DNA of 64,000 nt from Phalacrocorax aristotelis (GCF_949628215.1 NW_027441196.1:248001-312000); one strand, 5' to 3'; counted from the stretch's first letter, positions 1-12,897 are shown. Notes: generated from the letters alone by a model not told the origin. Program-made: numbers and translations.

Positions 1-1406
1 GATGGGGCAGAGTGTACCCTCGGACAGCTTGCAGGTGGCACAGAAGTGGGAGGAGAGGCTCATGCGCCGGCGGGTCGTGCTGCCGACCAGAGGGGCCCTG
101 AGAGGCTGGAGAAAGGGGCTGACAGGACCCTCATGCAGCTCACCCCGGGGAAGGGCAAAGTCCCGCACCTGGGAAGGAACAAGCCCTTGCACCAGTACAC
201 GCTGGGGGACACCCAGCTGGAAAGCAGCTGTGCAGACTCCTGGGGACATGGTGGACCCCCAGCTGACCAGTTTGGAGCCGGCAAAGTGCTCCTGGGGCAC
301 AGGCGGCTAACTGAGTCCTGGGCTGCAGTAGGCAAGGCATCAGCAGGAGATGGAGGGAGGTGACCCTTCCCCTGTGCTGTGTCCAGCTCTGGGCTCCCCA
401 GTGCAAGACTCACAGAGCCATACTGGAGAGACTCCCCGCCCAGTTTCCGTTGGGGTCGGACCGTTGGAGCCAACCGCCACCAGTGCCGGCAGGACGGAGC
501 TGTGCTGGCGTGGAGCAGCGCTGGGAGGAGGCAGAGTCTGGCGTCGGTCTCGGACTAGCAAGCCGGTGACTTTAGAGCAGAACACACTTTTCTCTGGACT
601 TTGGGTAGGAAAAAACAGCCTTCACTGAGTGGTCTGGGAGGTGGTTAACAGATTGACTTTCAGCCTGAAGTCCTTCAATCTCTGCTAATTGAATATGGTG
701 CCTGTGCAGATGGGATACACTGTGCAATGTCACTAATTTTTCCTGTCGTCTCTAACCCAAAACTCAAACAAAGTCCTGTCCCCTCGGCTCCTTATCTGAG
801 CGTAGACAAGAGTCACCTTAACTTAATGGAACGTCAAGATTCACTCTATTTTTATCACCTTAGAATATGCAACAAATAAATACTTCCTTATTACTCAGCT
901 TTCCAGAACGTGATTTGGTTTGACTTGCTAGAATCCAGGTGGGGATTTGCTTGTCTGTAGTGCTGCAGTGGGATTACTGGCAGCGAGCGTTTGTGTGGTG
1001 GTGATGCCTAAAGAGACGAGTTGGGTTGGTGCTCCACTGTGTTAGTTTGCCGATCAACCTGATAAATCTCAGAGTTTGAGGTGGAAAGGCAAGCTGTGTG
1101 CTGACGTAAGCGTATAGCCTGTGAGTTACTTATGTTTGTGAAAAAATGACATCGTTTTGTAAGTCTTATTTCTTAAATCTAAGTAAGCTGGGAACAGGGA
1201 AAGTAAAGGTTCAGAAGGATCACGTCACACCTTGAATCTGTGTCTACCAAAGTGATTTGCAATCGAATGTAGTTGTAACTCTCCGTTGCCTCAGGGAGTT
1301 TTTCTACACCACAAAGAAGTGGTTCACTTTTGAACGTGAAGAACATGAAGAACCTTTGGTGGGGAAATTTGGTTGTTGTGTGGTAAAGGTTATGAAGAGT
1401 CCTCGT
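1..1406 (+). repeat. Segmental duplication A, copy 1
   Basis: This block matches 24786-26191 base for base at a constant offset of 24785. The only difference I found by eye is T at 60 against C at 24845. Identity stops abruptly after position 1406. The copy may extend left of the window. The first ~560 bases are GC-rich and the rest AT-rich, like a promoter or first exon followed by intron, but I recognise no protein. The ORFs here have no family features and are not called as genes. Confidence 0.95.
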
Positions 1407-3862
1407 AACCTAAGGAGGGAGGTCCTCATCACCTTCCTCCTAAGAGTCATCGAGACTTGGAGCAGCAAGAATTCGCATAATCAAAAGGCTTTTGGTAGTG
1501 CTTTGAGTAGCAGAGAAGGTTGGAAATGTAATTTGGTTTCCAGGAAACGTGAAAGAAAATACAGTTGTCTAGATTACTGTGGGCGCTGCTAAGATTAGAA
1601 TTCTTGTAGCCAAGAGGAAAGGTAAATTCTGCAGCAGCTTGCCAGGCAGCGCAGTCACAGCAAGCCCTCGATCTGGGAGAGGAGGAAGCCTTGGGGCTTA
1701 GGGTTTTTTTTATTTTCCCGCACCTCTGGGAGAAGAAAAAACAACGTATAAAGGAAAGGATACGTTGTGATGGTCACGTCTCTGTTTTGTTGTCGTGTAA
1801 CACTTTGCTGTTGATGTAAAGCTCCCTGTTGTCATCGTGTTGCATTTTGCAAGGAGGCTAAAGGCCAGCCTGTGTCCTGTTCTTGCAGAGCTTAGTGCAG
1901 GAGTCTTGGCGTGCTCGTGTCTCTGCTCTGGCAGTCAGCGCTGTGCTGGGAGGGGCTGCAGGTGCTGAAAGGTCTGTCTTCATCAAGGCCTTGTAACAAA
2001 GCTGCTGGCAGGCGGCTTTGCGTGTTACAGAGCAGCGTGCGCTTCTCCTCGGCAGGAGTCAGCTTTTTGCCGAACAAGCTGCTGTGCTTTTTGCTGTTGT
2101 TTCCGGCTGCCTTTGTCAATTTGTGTTCTCATTCATGAAGGCGCTGGTGTGCATTCAAAACTTTTTTGCTTTCCCTGCTTGCTATTTTGATTCTAAATGA
2201 GGGCTGGTGCAAACTGTACTAAGCTATTATCTCCCTTCCACGCTTTCTAGAAATACTCCTTTCCCGTGGCAATGGTGTGTGTCTCCCCTGCAACTCGGCC
2301 GCTGCCTCGTCTGAGGTAGAGCCATGATTTGCCCTAATACCCGTTTGGCAAAGAAGGCGCGGGCTGTATCCCAGTGCTGACGGGCTGTGAGCAGTGGGAG
2401 GGCGAGGCTGAGATTTGTCTCTCTTACTTAAGGCCCTTAAATAGGATAAAGTTTCTTGTACATAACTGATTTGCTATGTTTGTTAGAGCTAATGTTCTCA
2501 GAGTAGGGAATGGCAATTGCTAAGCTGTAATAACAGAATGCACCATTGCAGATGAAGTGAACTCAGTTAAAAAACTGTAGAAAATGTAGTAAACGCAAGG
2601 CAGTAACGCATTTTTGTACAGGGCTTTTTTTATTCCTTGTTTTCTTTTTTCTTGATCTAATTGGAAACAATGCTGGGTGTTTAAGACTTACAATCCTGTA
2701 TTTACTTTCTTGTTTCTGATGGGCTAATTCTGGCTCCACCTTTGAGTGATTTCTATTCAGCTTGTCCTTTTATGTTCTTCCCTTCAGTGAGACAATGCTC
2801 TTAAGGCAACTTCAGCCTAGATCTAAGGAAGGGATAACGAGGACTATCAAGCAGCTTTGTAACCAAATCTCATAATTTATACCTTTTCCAGTGAAGGCGA
2901 TGCTGTGAGTTTACATCTGTTGCAGTGAGCATTCGCTGAGAGAAGACACTTGGCATCAGGACAAGTCATGTATGAGGTAAGACGTGCACGTACGTGAAAG
3001 GATGGAAACAGTCGTTTTCTCTGAACGAGTATCGGTGAAGTTGGCAGGGGTGATATTTACCATGAAAATTCAGAGGTGACTTAAACAAACAAAAAGACTC
3101 TTTTGCTGGGTCTTCTTGGGCACGGCCTTTGTCCATTCTTTTTGAAAACAAGTCATACAATTTCATACCGCAGCGTCGTGTGTTCCAGCTAGACTCGTCT
3201 GCAAAAAGCCTGTATAAATTCATTTCCTGAAGAGGAAGCAGCTTTTACAAATAGCATGTTCTTCATTTAAACACCAACTCAATGGCACGTGGGGAGAGAA
3301 GACGGGGCTTTGAATAGCTCTATTTAACCAAACTGCACACTTGCATAAGCTTCTGTCTGCCTCCCTTTCTTAAAAGGCGGTCACAGAGCTTGACTCTGTT
3401 CTGATCTTCAGGTTTATATTCTTGTTTTTCTTTTGAGCTCTGTCAGCAGGACTTCGAATGAAGTGTACCTACAGGGTCTCTTCAGTGTTGATCCTGTAAC
3501 GTAGTAGCTAGAAAGAGAACTCTTTCTACTTTTTGGCTGCATTACCCACGAAATCTACTCCTGAAGCCAGCAAAATACGTAAATACAGTAAAGTGTGGTA
3601 TGATTGGTTCAAAAGAGTATATGTAAATTTTTAGAAGTGTCCCCAAAGCTGTTGCCTTTAAAATGTAGATGAGCTCAATTTTGAAAACGTGCAAAGCTTT
3701 GACAGCCAAACTTCCCCGTTATGGCTTGATAGTTGTCTTGCCTGCCAGATGTAGTTTCTCTTTGGCATCAGATTAAGTGCCTGGGAGAGATACAGTACAA
3801 CATGCATGTTATATTAGATACACACTTTCCTTCGTGCTTAGGTATAACTCCGAGAGCCCATT
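1407..3862. other. Unassigned single-copy sequence
   Basis: AT-rich, intron-like or intergenic sequence between duplicated blocks A and B. ORFs are short (at most 85 codons at 2966-3223 on the minus strand), lack convincing splice context and match no family I know. I see no repeat family, RNA gene or promoter here. Confidence 0.6.
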
Positions 3863-4300
3863 GGTGCCTCACAGCTCGCACCCCAGGAGGCCGCCCCGAG
3901 GCACAGCTCAGGGAGGCCGGAGCGGGGCCCAGGCCCAGCTGGCTGCTGCCAGGACAGGCCCGGGGGCGGCCTGGGGCTGCGGGACAGGCCTCGGGCCACG
4001 GGCTGGGGCCGGGGCAACATGGCCGCCCGGCAGCCCCTGCCCCAGGGCTCCAGCTCCCAGCATGCCCCGGGGCGCGCCTTCCCGCCGCCCGACCCTGCGC
4101 GGGCACCGCCCCCCCAGCCCGAGCCAGCCGCCCCCCCGCAGGCCCCACGGCCGCCTCCCCGGGGCTGCCCAGGCCCTGCTCCGGGACACCCGCTGGGCGG
4201 GGAGGGGGCAGGGGGGAGACAGCAGCAGGCAGACACACAGAGGGAGCAGGAGAACAGGGCGCAGCTGGGCAGGGAGTGGAGGAAGGAAAAATCCTGGTAA
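3863..4300 (+). promoter_or_regulatory. CpG-rich promoter-like region, copy 1
   Basis: The region is very GC- and CpG-rich. AACATGGCCGCC (4016-4027) resembles a YY1 site over a start codon. CAGCTCCCAGCATGCC (4051-4066) matches the 3' two thirds of the ZNF143/THAP11 consensus but lacks the ACTACA half. A GTAAGG donor follows at about 4294, so this may be a first exon. The ATG at 4019 opens 93 codons of proline-rich, low-complexity protein, which I treat as probable 5' UTR. It is likely the promoter of the downstream MROH gene, but the exons linking them are not resolved. Confidence 0.5.
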
Positions 4301-4896
4301 GGAGCCGGCAGAGGGACAGAGGGACGGAGCGAGAAACAGATGGAGGGCAAGGGGGCAGCGGGGCTCCGGGCGAGGGAGCGGGACAGGGCGTCAGAGAGAC
4401 GGTAAAGGCACCAGGAGAGCGCAGGGACAGAGACGTGGCAGAGGGAGCGGGGCAGGGGGACAGAGGGGAGAGGGGCGGAGGGAAAAGGCAGCGGGGAGAG
4501 AGAAAGGGGGAGGCCGGGGCGCAGAGCGGGACACAGGGCGAGGGGAGGGCGGGAAACGACCCCGAGAGACTGAGGCAGAGAGGGCTGTGGGTCAGGACAA
4601 GGAGGCGCAGAAGGGCACAGCAGCCGCGGCCTCCAGGGTGGAGACGCAGGAAGAAGAAAAGCAGACAGGAGCAGGACGGAGGCCCCGAGAGCAGCAGGGC
4701 CAGCTGAGTGGGGAATACAGGCGGGAGAGAGGGCACAGGCTGCAGGACACAGGGGAAAACAGCAGCCAGGAGGGAGGACACGGCAACAGAGAAAGGAGAA
4801 GGCCAGGGAGCGGGAGAGAGGTGTAGGGAAAGGAAAACAGAGTAACAGGCTACAGGACAGACAGGGCGGAGTTAGACAATACAGGCTGGGAGTCAG

Positions 4897-4927
<31 letters not shown>

Positions 4928-5060
4928 AGGAAGGAAGGAAGGAAAAGACAGAAATAACCAGTGATGGGCTAAAGATAGAGAGGGAGGAACTGAAAAATGG
5001 GGTCAGGGAGCCAGACAGAGAGCGATGGGGAGAGAGCAAAAATAGCAACTCTGGGCAGCT
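4200..5060 (+). repeat. Purine-rich strand-asymmetric tract with GAAA/GGAA microsatellite, copy 1
   Basis: About 860 bases of the + strand are dominated by G and A, with many GGGA, GAGA and GGGG runs. It ends in a GAAA/GGAA microsatellite at about 4894-4946. The lack of T leaves several frames open (up to ~349 codons on + and 337 on -), but the translations are low-complexity Arg/Gly/Glu or Pro/Ser/Leu strings and are not called as genes. Confidence 0.75.
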
Positions 5061-7131
5061 GCCCCATTTCTCGATCACTGGCCAGGAACTGCATTACCGG
5101 GAGCCTTCAAGAAATGTGCTGCCTGTAAAAGCCCTGCCCTGGGCCCAATCCTGCGCCTAATATTGGTGACCAGCATCGCCTTGCAGAGTGGCCAGGACTG
5201 GTTTTTTTGTTTGTTTCCTTGTTGGTTTTGCTTTTATTTTTTTTTAAAAGTACTATTTTAGCTCTAAATAGAACCTGCAAGGAAAAAGGAACCAGGCGTA
5301 CCAGGTCAGACACGTTTAAAGGCTGACCCCATTCAACAGCCGCACAAACCATCAATCATTCCTGCTGCAACACTCCACTGCCTGCCTGCAGATACAGGCA
5401 GCCGCCCTGTTTCTAGCACAGTCCCTAGGAGCAGCACCATGGTGCAGCTCTACAGCCATACTGCCTGCAAAATGTTAAGCACAGCTTAATTCTGGAGAGT
5501 TTCCCCTCTTTTTAGGCCTGCTGGTTAAAGACTCCTCCATCGAGAGGTGGCTCAGGACCACACCAGGGGCCAGCAGCGCTGCTCTCTGCATCCCATGGCA
5601 GCAATGGGCAGGGAGAGAGGTTGTCAGATCCCGGGGTGAGGAACACGTGCAGGGTGTCAGGGTCACCCTGCCTGGATTTTCCCAGCAAAGCCCCAGCTGG
5701 TGCCGGCCCCGTGCTGCAGTCCCAGGGCCGAGGCTCAGGGAGCCGGGCATTTCTGGGGGCGCTGCACTCTGCTGGGCCCCACTGCCAGCTGCCGGCTGCC
5801 CTGGGCTTCCCTCCCCATTGTCTCCAGCTCTGCTTTCTGACCACAGAATGCCTTGCCTGCTTCCCACAGCTGTCCTGACCCATGTCTGCAGCTTGTACAT
5901 GGGGTCCATGTCACACAGCTGACTTGGGGGTGGCGGGTCTCTCTCGTGGCACCCCGGGATTGGGGACAAAACAAACCAAATTGCTCCTTTCAATCTTTGT
6001 CCCCAGGGACACCCAGTGGAGACCTACCGTGCACAGGACAGCGTCCTTCAGGGACGTGACAGCCGATTGCAGAGCAGCGCTGAGACCCACCTGACGGCAA
6101 AGGCGCCTGGTGACCTTCTCTTCCTGGGCCCACCAAAGCAGCCTTCCTCCAGCCCTGGTTTTGGTGAGATCTGGAGGAGCACAGAGATGTTTCTCCAGCA
6201 TCCAGGCCTGAAGAGGTTTTCCCAGCGTGTCTGTGAGAGATCCTGCTCCCAGGAAGCACCTCCCCATAGAGCAAAGGCCGTACCCAGCCACCCGTGCTCG
6301 GTACGGCTGCCCCAAGGGGCCTCGCAGGGAGGACGGGTTCATCTGCCCTGTGGCTCTGGCACAGAAATGATGAGCCGTAGCCCCGTGGTCATGGCTGGCC
6401 GGTTCCAAGGCTCCAAGTGCCCTTTCACCGGGAGTGTTGAACCCCGGCACTTTTTCAGGGTGGCCCTGGCCCTGGAGAAGCAGCGAAGGAGCAGATGGCA
6501 GGCTGCCTTGCCCTTCCTGCGCAGTAGTCTGCCGGCCCTGGTGTTACGCTCTTGTCTCTTTCAAGGTTAGTTCGGGTTGCCACAGAGTACCTGGGAGCTC
6601 CACTATTGTAAGCATCCAATCCTAATCTGGGAACAGAGCAGGGCCTGGAATCTGTAAGAGGGTCAGGGGAGTTGGTGGGGAAAAACAGCAGGTATTGGTT
6701 CTTCCCAGTTCCCCCTGAGGGCTGCAGCAGTTCAGCGAGCTGGAGAAGGCAGCAGCCTGAGAAGAATTGAGCCCTTTGAGCAATGGCACATTCTGTTCCC
6801 CTCCAAAGGGGAAGATTTCAACCCTTCATTTCAATAGTTCAGCCTTGCAGCAGCTGTGATCTCCTAGAGGACATCCCATGGGGCTGTTCCCATCAGTCCT
6901 CGCCGGCTCTTCGCTTTGCAGATTTTCCAAGGGGCAGTCCCTGGGAGCGATGGGAGTTCAAATGTACAGCAGCAGAGCACCAGGGACTTGTGGGTCTTCC
7001 CAAAGGCTTGCAGTTAAAGGGTTTTTAAATTCTGCAGGAATGTAAAGGATTTGTAAATGCTGCTGCCCTCCTATTTCAAGTTGGTGGCGGCAGGGGCATT
7101 GCGGCGTTCTTTCCCACCTTCTTCCTTTCAG
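5061..7131. other. Unresolved 5' part of MROH unit, copy 1
   Basis: This lies between the CpG-rich promoter and the first clear MROH exon. A possible + strand exon at about 6450-6564 has an acceptor after CACTTTTTCAG and a GTTAGT donor, but its phase does not join the next exon. A minus-strand reading near 6107-6180 ends in a GTGGGT donor. Neither could be tied to a gene. Upstream MROH exons are expected here or are missing. Confidence 0.4.
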
Positions 7132-10100
7132 GTGCCAGAAGTCCTGCACATCCTCCACAGCTGCATGCAGACCATGCGACAGAGCACCCACAGGCCCCTC
7201 CTGCTCCAGGCGGTGCGTCTCCTGGCCCGCTTTCACCATGAGCCCGTGGTGGACAGCCTCCTCCAGAAGCGGCTGCCCGTGGACAGGTCTGTGCACTCCC
7301 ACCTCGCCCCACTGTGGTTAAAGACAGACCCCGTGGCTTGCCTGGGTCCTGGGTGAGGGGGAATCCAGTGGAGAAGAAGGTCGCTTGCCTCCCAAAAGGT
7401 CTGAGCACTGCAAGGCCGTGTGCTCCCGTCTCGGGAAGGAACCAGGCATCATAAGCCCCACTGCTGATGAGGAGAGCGTTTGGCCTCTAGTGAGGGCACC
7501 GCAGGTACCAGGGATGTGAGCTCAGGGGTGAACGTCTCTTCCCCTGCAGGGACGCGATGGAGCTGTGGAGGACCTTGGGGAGAAGCGTCCTGGGGGTTCA
7601 GGTCCTGAAGTACTTAACACAGAAATTAGAGGCAGCGGGAGAGAACAACCCTGGGCCCCACTCCTCCGCTCACCAACCGGACCACAGCCAGGCTGCTCTG
7701 GAGTCCCTCACGGTATGTTCGAAGGCAGAGGCATCCCCGCAGCTTTGCATCCGCTGTCTAACTATCAAATGCCCGGGGGGACTGCACAGGGGCGACGTGC
7801 CAGGGCGTCTCAGCGGTGCCGCTGTAGAGGGGCCGGGGTGCTTCGCTGCTGTCCCTGGCATGAGACCTGCAGGCAGCAAGAGCCCCCAGGGGAGGCAGAG
7901 AGACTGCGCTGGTGGGCAAAGCCCTTGTTTAACAGGTGGTTCTTGGCTGGATTTCCCTGTAGCTCCTCCGTGCCATCTCCGAGGTGGTGTTCGTGCTGCC
8001 AACCGAGGAAAGGGTCCGGCGCCTGCTTCCCCGCCTCCTTCCAGGCCTCCTGGGTGAGGTCACCAAGGTGCTGGGGGAGGAGATGCTGCTCCCCCCTTTG
8101 AGATGCCGGAGGGGACTCTTCCTCAATGTACCGAGAAGTGAGGACAAGCCGTGCAGGTAAGGAGCAGGAGGGGCAGGGAAGTTGGGGAGCTTTACTTCCC
8201 CACCCAGGCGTGTTCGTCTGTGGTGCTGAGGGAGCACTTTGGCCTGCCCTGTTTCCTTGGCGTGGCGGCCGGTTCAGGGCTGTCTTGGCTTCTCTTCTTT
8301 CCTGGAGAACCATCTGTTCCCAGAGAGGAAGGGGTTGTGGGGTTGGCACCACCAACTGCTCTCATCCTGCCTCCTGTGCAGCCTTGACGGCAGCGTGTCC
8401 TTCTTCTCCCTCCGCTGACCGGGCAGAGACCCTGCGTGGGGTTGGCCCAGCCCACAGACGGGGAGACCCCTCCTGGCCCGGGGGCGGTGGCCCAGCTCCG
8501 GCCATGGCCATCTGTGGTCTGGTGTCCTAGAGACTCAGCTCGTCTAATCTGCGGCCTGGCAGGGCATGACCAGCGGGCTTGGCTGCAGCAGCAGAGATCC
8601 TGCCTGTAAAATCTGTCGGTGGGCGGACCCATTGGGTCACCTCCTCACAGCACTGGACTCTGCCCCCGCTCCTGGTCCTCAAGAGCTGGGGGAAATTGGA
8701 GCTATCTGTGACCTGCAAGTCCTGCTGCATAAAATGCTGGCGAGACGAGCCCTCAGGGAGCACCTTGGGCATCTGGCATCGAGTGAGCCCAGGGACCCTG
8801 CGCTGCCAGTGGCTTGAGGCATGGCAAAGGATGAAAATGTCCATTTTCTGAGAGCTTTATGGACTTGAATGCTACCAAGCGTCATTTCAGGGGTACCTGG
8901 CCTCCAGCACGGGGCCGTGTGGGATGAGCGGAGCAACACCTCCCACGGCGGCAGAGCTTTTTAGCTCCACCACAGCAAATCTTCCCCAGAAGTGCTGCGA
9001 TTTGCGATGTCTTTGGGCTTTCTTTTTGCCAGCCCTTACCGTGAGGCTCTAGAGCTGGTGCTGAGCAGATGCATGGAGAAGAGGTGGCTGCTGCTGCTAC
9101 GGAGGCAGGGAGCGTGGGCATTTCTCGAAAACCCGCGGGCTCATGCTGATGGTGTGTGCCTCCTGACGAGGTGAGACCCCGGGGCTGCGCCTCACCGTCC
9201 TGTGGGCGGCTGTGCCCAGGGAAATGGCTGCCAGGACCATTCCCGTGTGCCCAGGGAGCTGCCTTGCAGGGCTGAACAGCGCCCGTGTTGGAGCAGGGGA
9301 AGTTTTGGGTCGTGGCCTGTGCTCTTGCCGCATGACTGTGTGTCGCCTTCTTGTGCTCTATGTGCAGCGTCCTGCTTCGCAACCAGCTCGTCTCAAGGGG
9401 AGTGATATGGGCCCTTTCCCAGTGGCTGAACTCCCGCTCGGATAACCTGCAGCTCACGGCAACGGCTTTCTTTGCTGAGGTGAGGCAACAGGGCGGGGAG
9501 GAAGGCTTCAGAGGGCTTCTCTTAGGAAAGTGCTGCTTGGGATGTCTCTTCTGAGGGAAGAAGGTGCCAGGAGAGAGTCACCGTCCAGTGGATCCAATGG
9601 ATCCTCATTTCTTTGAAGCCCATTCGCGTGCTGTGCCTGGGCTTGGCTGGCACCCTGGCACTCACGGGCATGTTGCTTTATTGTAGCTGATGAAGGACCC
9701 CCCGATGATGGAGAAGAAGTTCCTGGAGAGTGTCCTAGGCGTCTTGGTGGAGAGATCACAGCACGGAATCAGCGCTGTGCGGCAGATGGCAGCGAGAGGC
9801 CTGGGCAATGCAGTCAGGAGAGCACCCGAGGAGGTGAGACCAGCTTTTCCCTTCTCTGACTGCAGCCACTCACTGGCAGGAACCTGGTGGAGAGCTGCAC
9901 GGGGCTTTGAGAGCTTGGCCAGGCTAGCAAAGGCAAACGGGGCTCTTTCCTAAGGCCACGCTCCTTTCTCTGATGTCCGCAGGGTGGCAAAGGGGGACCT
10001 GGCGCCAAACAAGGCTTCCTGGGCTGAGATCCCCTCTGAGCCGGTTTCTAGCAACTTCAGCCCCTGGCAGATGAAGGGTTCCTGACCAAACACTCTTGCC

Positions 10101-12655
10101 CGTCAAGGAGTTAGAGCCCCCTAACAGTTCCCCCGAGGGGGCCCAAGCCTGTGCTGCCCTGTGCATCTCCCTTGGCCTCAGGAGGAGCTTGGCCGGCTCA
10201 CTGCGACCAAGGAGCCTGCAGGCAGCTCCCCCATGTACCAGGGCTTGAGGCCTTGTAGGACAATCCCGTAAGAGCTCAAATGGCCAAACCGGCCTAACCC
10301 TTCCCACGGGTGGGGTCTGCACAGCACCCTGCGTGGGGATCAGAGGCGCAGGCAGGGCTGCACGAGTCAGGGCTCCCAGCACCTGAAGGGACTGCCTTTA
10401 TTAGCCTCTCTTTCTCTGAAGTGCTGGCTCTGACAAAGAGCATGTCAGAAGAGATCTTAGAGAGTCTCGAGCCCCTTTCCTGAGGGGATCAGAACAGGCC
10501 AGCGCCTCCTGGTGCAAAACATAAGCAATGGTAAAGAGGCGCTGTTTGGGCCAGGACTCGTGAGAAGCTTGTGGGGTCTTTGGCTTTGCAGGTGCGAAGG
10601 CACAAGGAGGCCATTCTGGAGGCGCTGCAGAGGGGCCTGAGGGACACCACCTGTCCCGAGGTGGCTGCTGAGAGCATGCTGGCGCTGGCTGAGGTGGTGA
10701 GGAAGCTGAAGGCAGAGGGCTTGGGGTCTGCCTTCAAAGACGTCGCCAGGTCCACCAAGATGTTCTTTGAGGCTGTGAGTGAACCAACTCTTTCTTCTGC
10801 TTGTCTGAGAGGTGGGGGCGGGGAGGGAGGCGGGACGGTGTGTGCCCAGGGCCTCCCCGTGCTGCGTGGAGGCTCTCTGCTGGCTGAACATCTGCTTGGA
10901 CCCTTTCCCCCCACTCTTCTGCGGGTAGGGTGGGCTGTGCTGTCAAGTGCCTGTGTCTGCCCCAGGACGGCAGGGTTTCTCGTGCGCTCCTGTGGTTTCC
11001 CAGGCATTACATGGCTCCCCTGCCAGAAAGGCTGCTTAGGTGCCCGGAGGCTCCCTGTGTATTGGGAGTCACTCCGGGACTCACGACCTAGGTGGCAGGG
11101 AAGGAATCTGGATGAGGTGACCTTCTTTCCAAACCATTGTTTTCCAAAGCACTGTATTCAAGCACACTGATTTACCGATCCCTGATTCTTGTTCTGGTTG
11201 TTTACGTACTGGTTTCTTGAGGGTGGAAATGAGTGGACGAGAGCTGTTTCTTGGGCTGCTCTTCTCCACGGGCAGCGCGCGATTGTTGAAGTGGCGTTGG
11301 TAGGAGGTGCCCTCATTACCCAGCTGACAGATGGGGTCTGTGAGTTGCAGGAGCCAGAGGTCCTTCGCTCCTCGGCCTTCAGCCTCTACGCCGCCCTGGC
11401 CTCCTCCGCCTCAGGGAAGAGATCATTCTTCGCCAGGGAAGTGGCGGAAACCTGGGTCAGCCTTCTCTTGCACCTCCGGGATCCTGACCCTGAAGTCTCC
11501 AATGTAAGAGCCCCCACATCTCATTTGCAAAGCCGTAGCAAGCCGTAGAAAGGCATAGAAAGCTGCCTGGCGAACTGCTGCAGCCAGTGCCCTCCCTGCC
11601 CGGAGACTGCGTCTGGGGCAGCCCCCTCTGCTGGGGGGGTGAGCTGAGCAGAGCTCAGCTGGACGAGCTTCCTGGCAAGGACCCCACCCGCTCCCACAGG
11701 GGAGGAACGACGTGGCTCGACTCTCTTTTTCAGGTGTGCAGGACCGCTCTCTATCTCTGCGCTCCATTTTTGGGGCCAGAGCGGGTGCAGGAGACCATCA
11801 TCACCTCCATCGGTCTGAGCGCAGCCGAGCTGCAGTACGAGGTTTGCCATTGCCTGGTGAGTGAGCTGTGCCCTGGGGAGAGGTTGCGGCCGCAGGGCCC
11901 TTCCCCAGAACCGAGAGGGGAGCATGAGGTGACATGCCACGGGTGGGCAGGGTGCGAGCCGGGTAGCTGGTGCAGAGGCACGGCCACCCCTTCTGGACAC
12001 CTGCGCTCTCTCTCTCGCTCCCTCTTTTCTCTCCCTTTCCCCTTGTGGCCCACCCAGCCAACCGGCCGTGGGTCAGCAGAGGGGTCTTTTTGGCCAGAGA
12101 AGAAATTGTGCCTCTCTGCTTGCCCCTAGGTCAGAGATGCCCCTGCTGTGCTGGAGAGGCTCCGCAGCATCGCCAGGAGCCGCCACCTCGAGAACGGGCA
12201 GGCGCTGCACTCTGCCACCATTGCAGTCCTAGGTGAGAGTCAGGGCTGGGGCCCGATGCTGTGCTCCTCCCTGCCAAGATGGCCACGGTGGCCTGCGCTT
12301 TCCCCATCTGCCCAGGGAGGCCAGGGCTGGGGCCGGCCTTAGGAGGGCTGCCACAGAGGGGTTTGCCGAGGGCTCAGTGCGAGCGTAGGAGAAGGGCTGC
12401 AGAGCGGGTGCCGGTGGGGAGGCTGGACCCCGCACGAGGCGACGCTCAGCTCTGGCGGCTGCTATGTCGCGACTGTAAAGTTCTGATCTTTCTAGCCTTC
12501 CCCTCCAGCTCCCCAAGCACGTCCCAGGTGTAGGGGAGGGCCACAAGCCAGGGCTGTGGGGCAGTGCCTTGACACTCACCTCTTTGTCCCATGCCTTAGG
12601 AGACATCCTGGAAAAAGCAAGAGGCCTTAGCGGCTCTTGCCGGCAGCAGGAGTGA
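7132..12655 (+). CDS. Maestro heat-like repeat (MROH) family protein, C-terminal exons, copy 1
   Basis: Eleven exons join in frame to a stop: 7132-7286, 7550-7712, 7963-8156, 9033-9170, 9368-9479, 9687-9833, 10592-10774, 11351-11503, 11734-11856, 12130-12232 and 12600-12655. They total 1,527 nt, or 508 residues plus TGA. All have AG acceptors and GT donors. The protein is a run of amphipathic helix pairs of the HEAT type, for example [20 protein letters not shown] and [18 protein letters not shown], typical of MROH2B/MROH7-like proteins, which usually exceed 1,000 residues. N-terminal exons were not found, so this is either a short paralogue or an incomplete model. HEAT arrays act as protein-binding scaffolds; the specific role of avian MROH paralogues is not known to me. 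An AATAAA signal follows at 12892. The family call is good, the exact member is not assigned, and the first exon's start is a splice boundary rather than a start codon. Confidence 0.8.
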
Positions 12656-12891
12656 GGCTCCTATTCTCAGGTAGGTTTGAGCAGAGCCGAGCTCTGGCTC
12701 TGCTGGTCAGGGAGGAGCTTGGAGGCCTGGCAGCAAAAGGCCTGGCTCGGAGCAGGAGAGGAGCACCCAGCAAGGGCAGCTCCTCATCGCCCCTCCCGTG
12801 TCACTGCAGCTTCCTATTGCCCGCGGCCAGAGGCAGACAAGATCTTCTGCGACTGTGACAGTGACCACTGCGAGCCGGGGGTACTTATGGC

Positions 12892-12897
12892 AATAAA
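12892..12897 (+). terminator. Poly(A) signal of MROH copy 1
   Basis: AATAAA lies 237 bases after the MROH stop codon, within a compact 3' UTR. The same signal is conserved in copy 2 at 63598. Confidence 0.75.

Noticed and set aside
3733-4826. Overlapping ORFs of up to 349 codons in copy 1 (and 45670-46736 in copy 2)
   Set aside because: Open only because the tract is purine-rich and T-poor; low-complexity in all frames and both strands.
6450-6564. Possible MROH exon with acceptor and donor
   Set aside because: Its phase does not match the exon at 7132 and the peptide shows no HEAT pattern; left as unresolved.
8382-8560. Apparent extra MROH exon after 8156
   Set aside because: It has a good acceptor but reaches an in-frame TGA after a dozen codons in both copies, whereas exon 7963-8156 joins 9033-9170 in frame without it.
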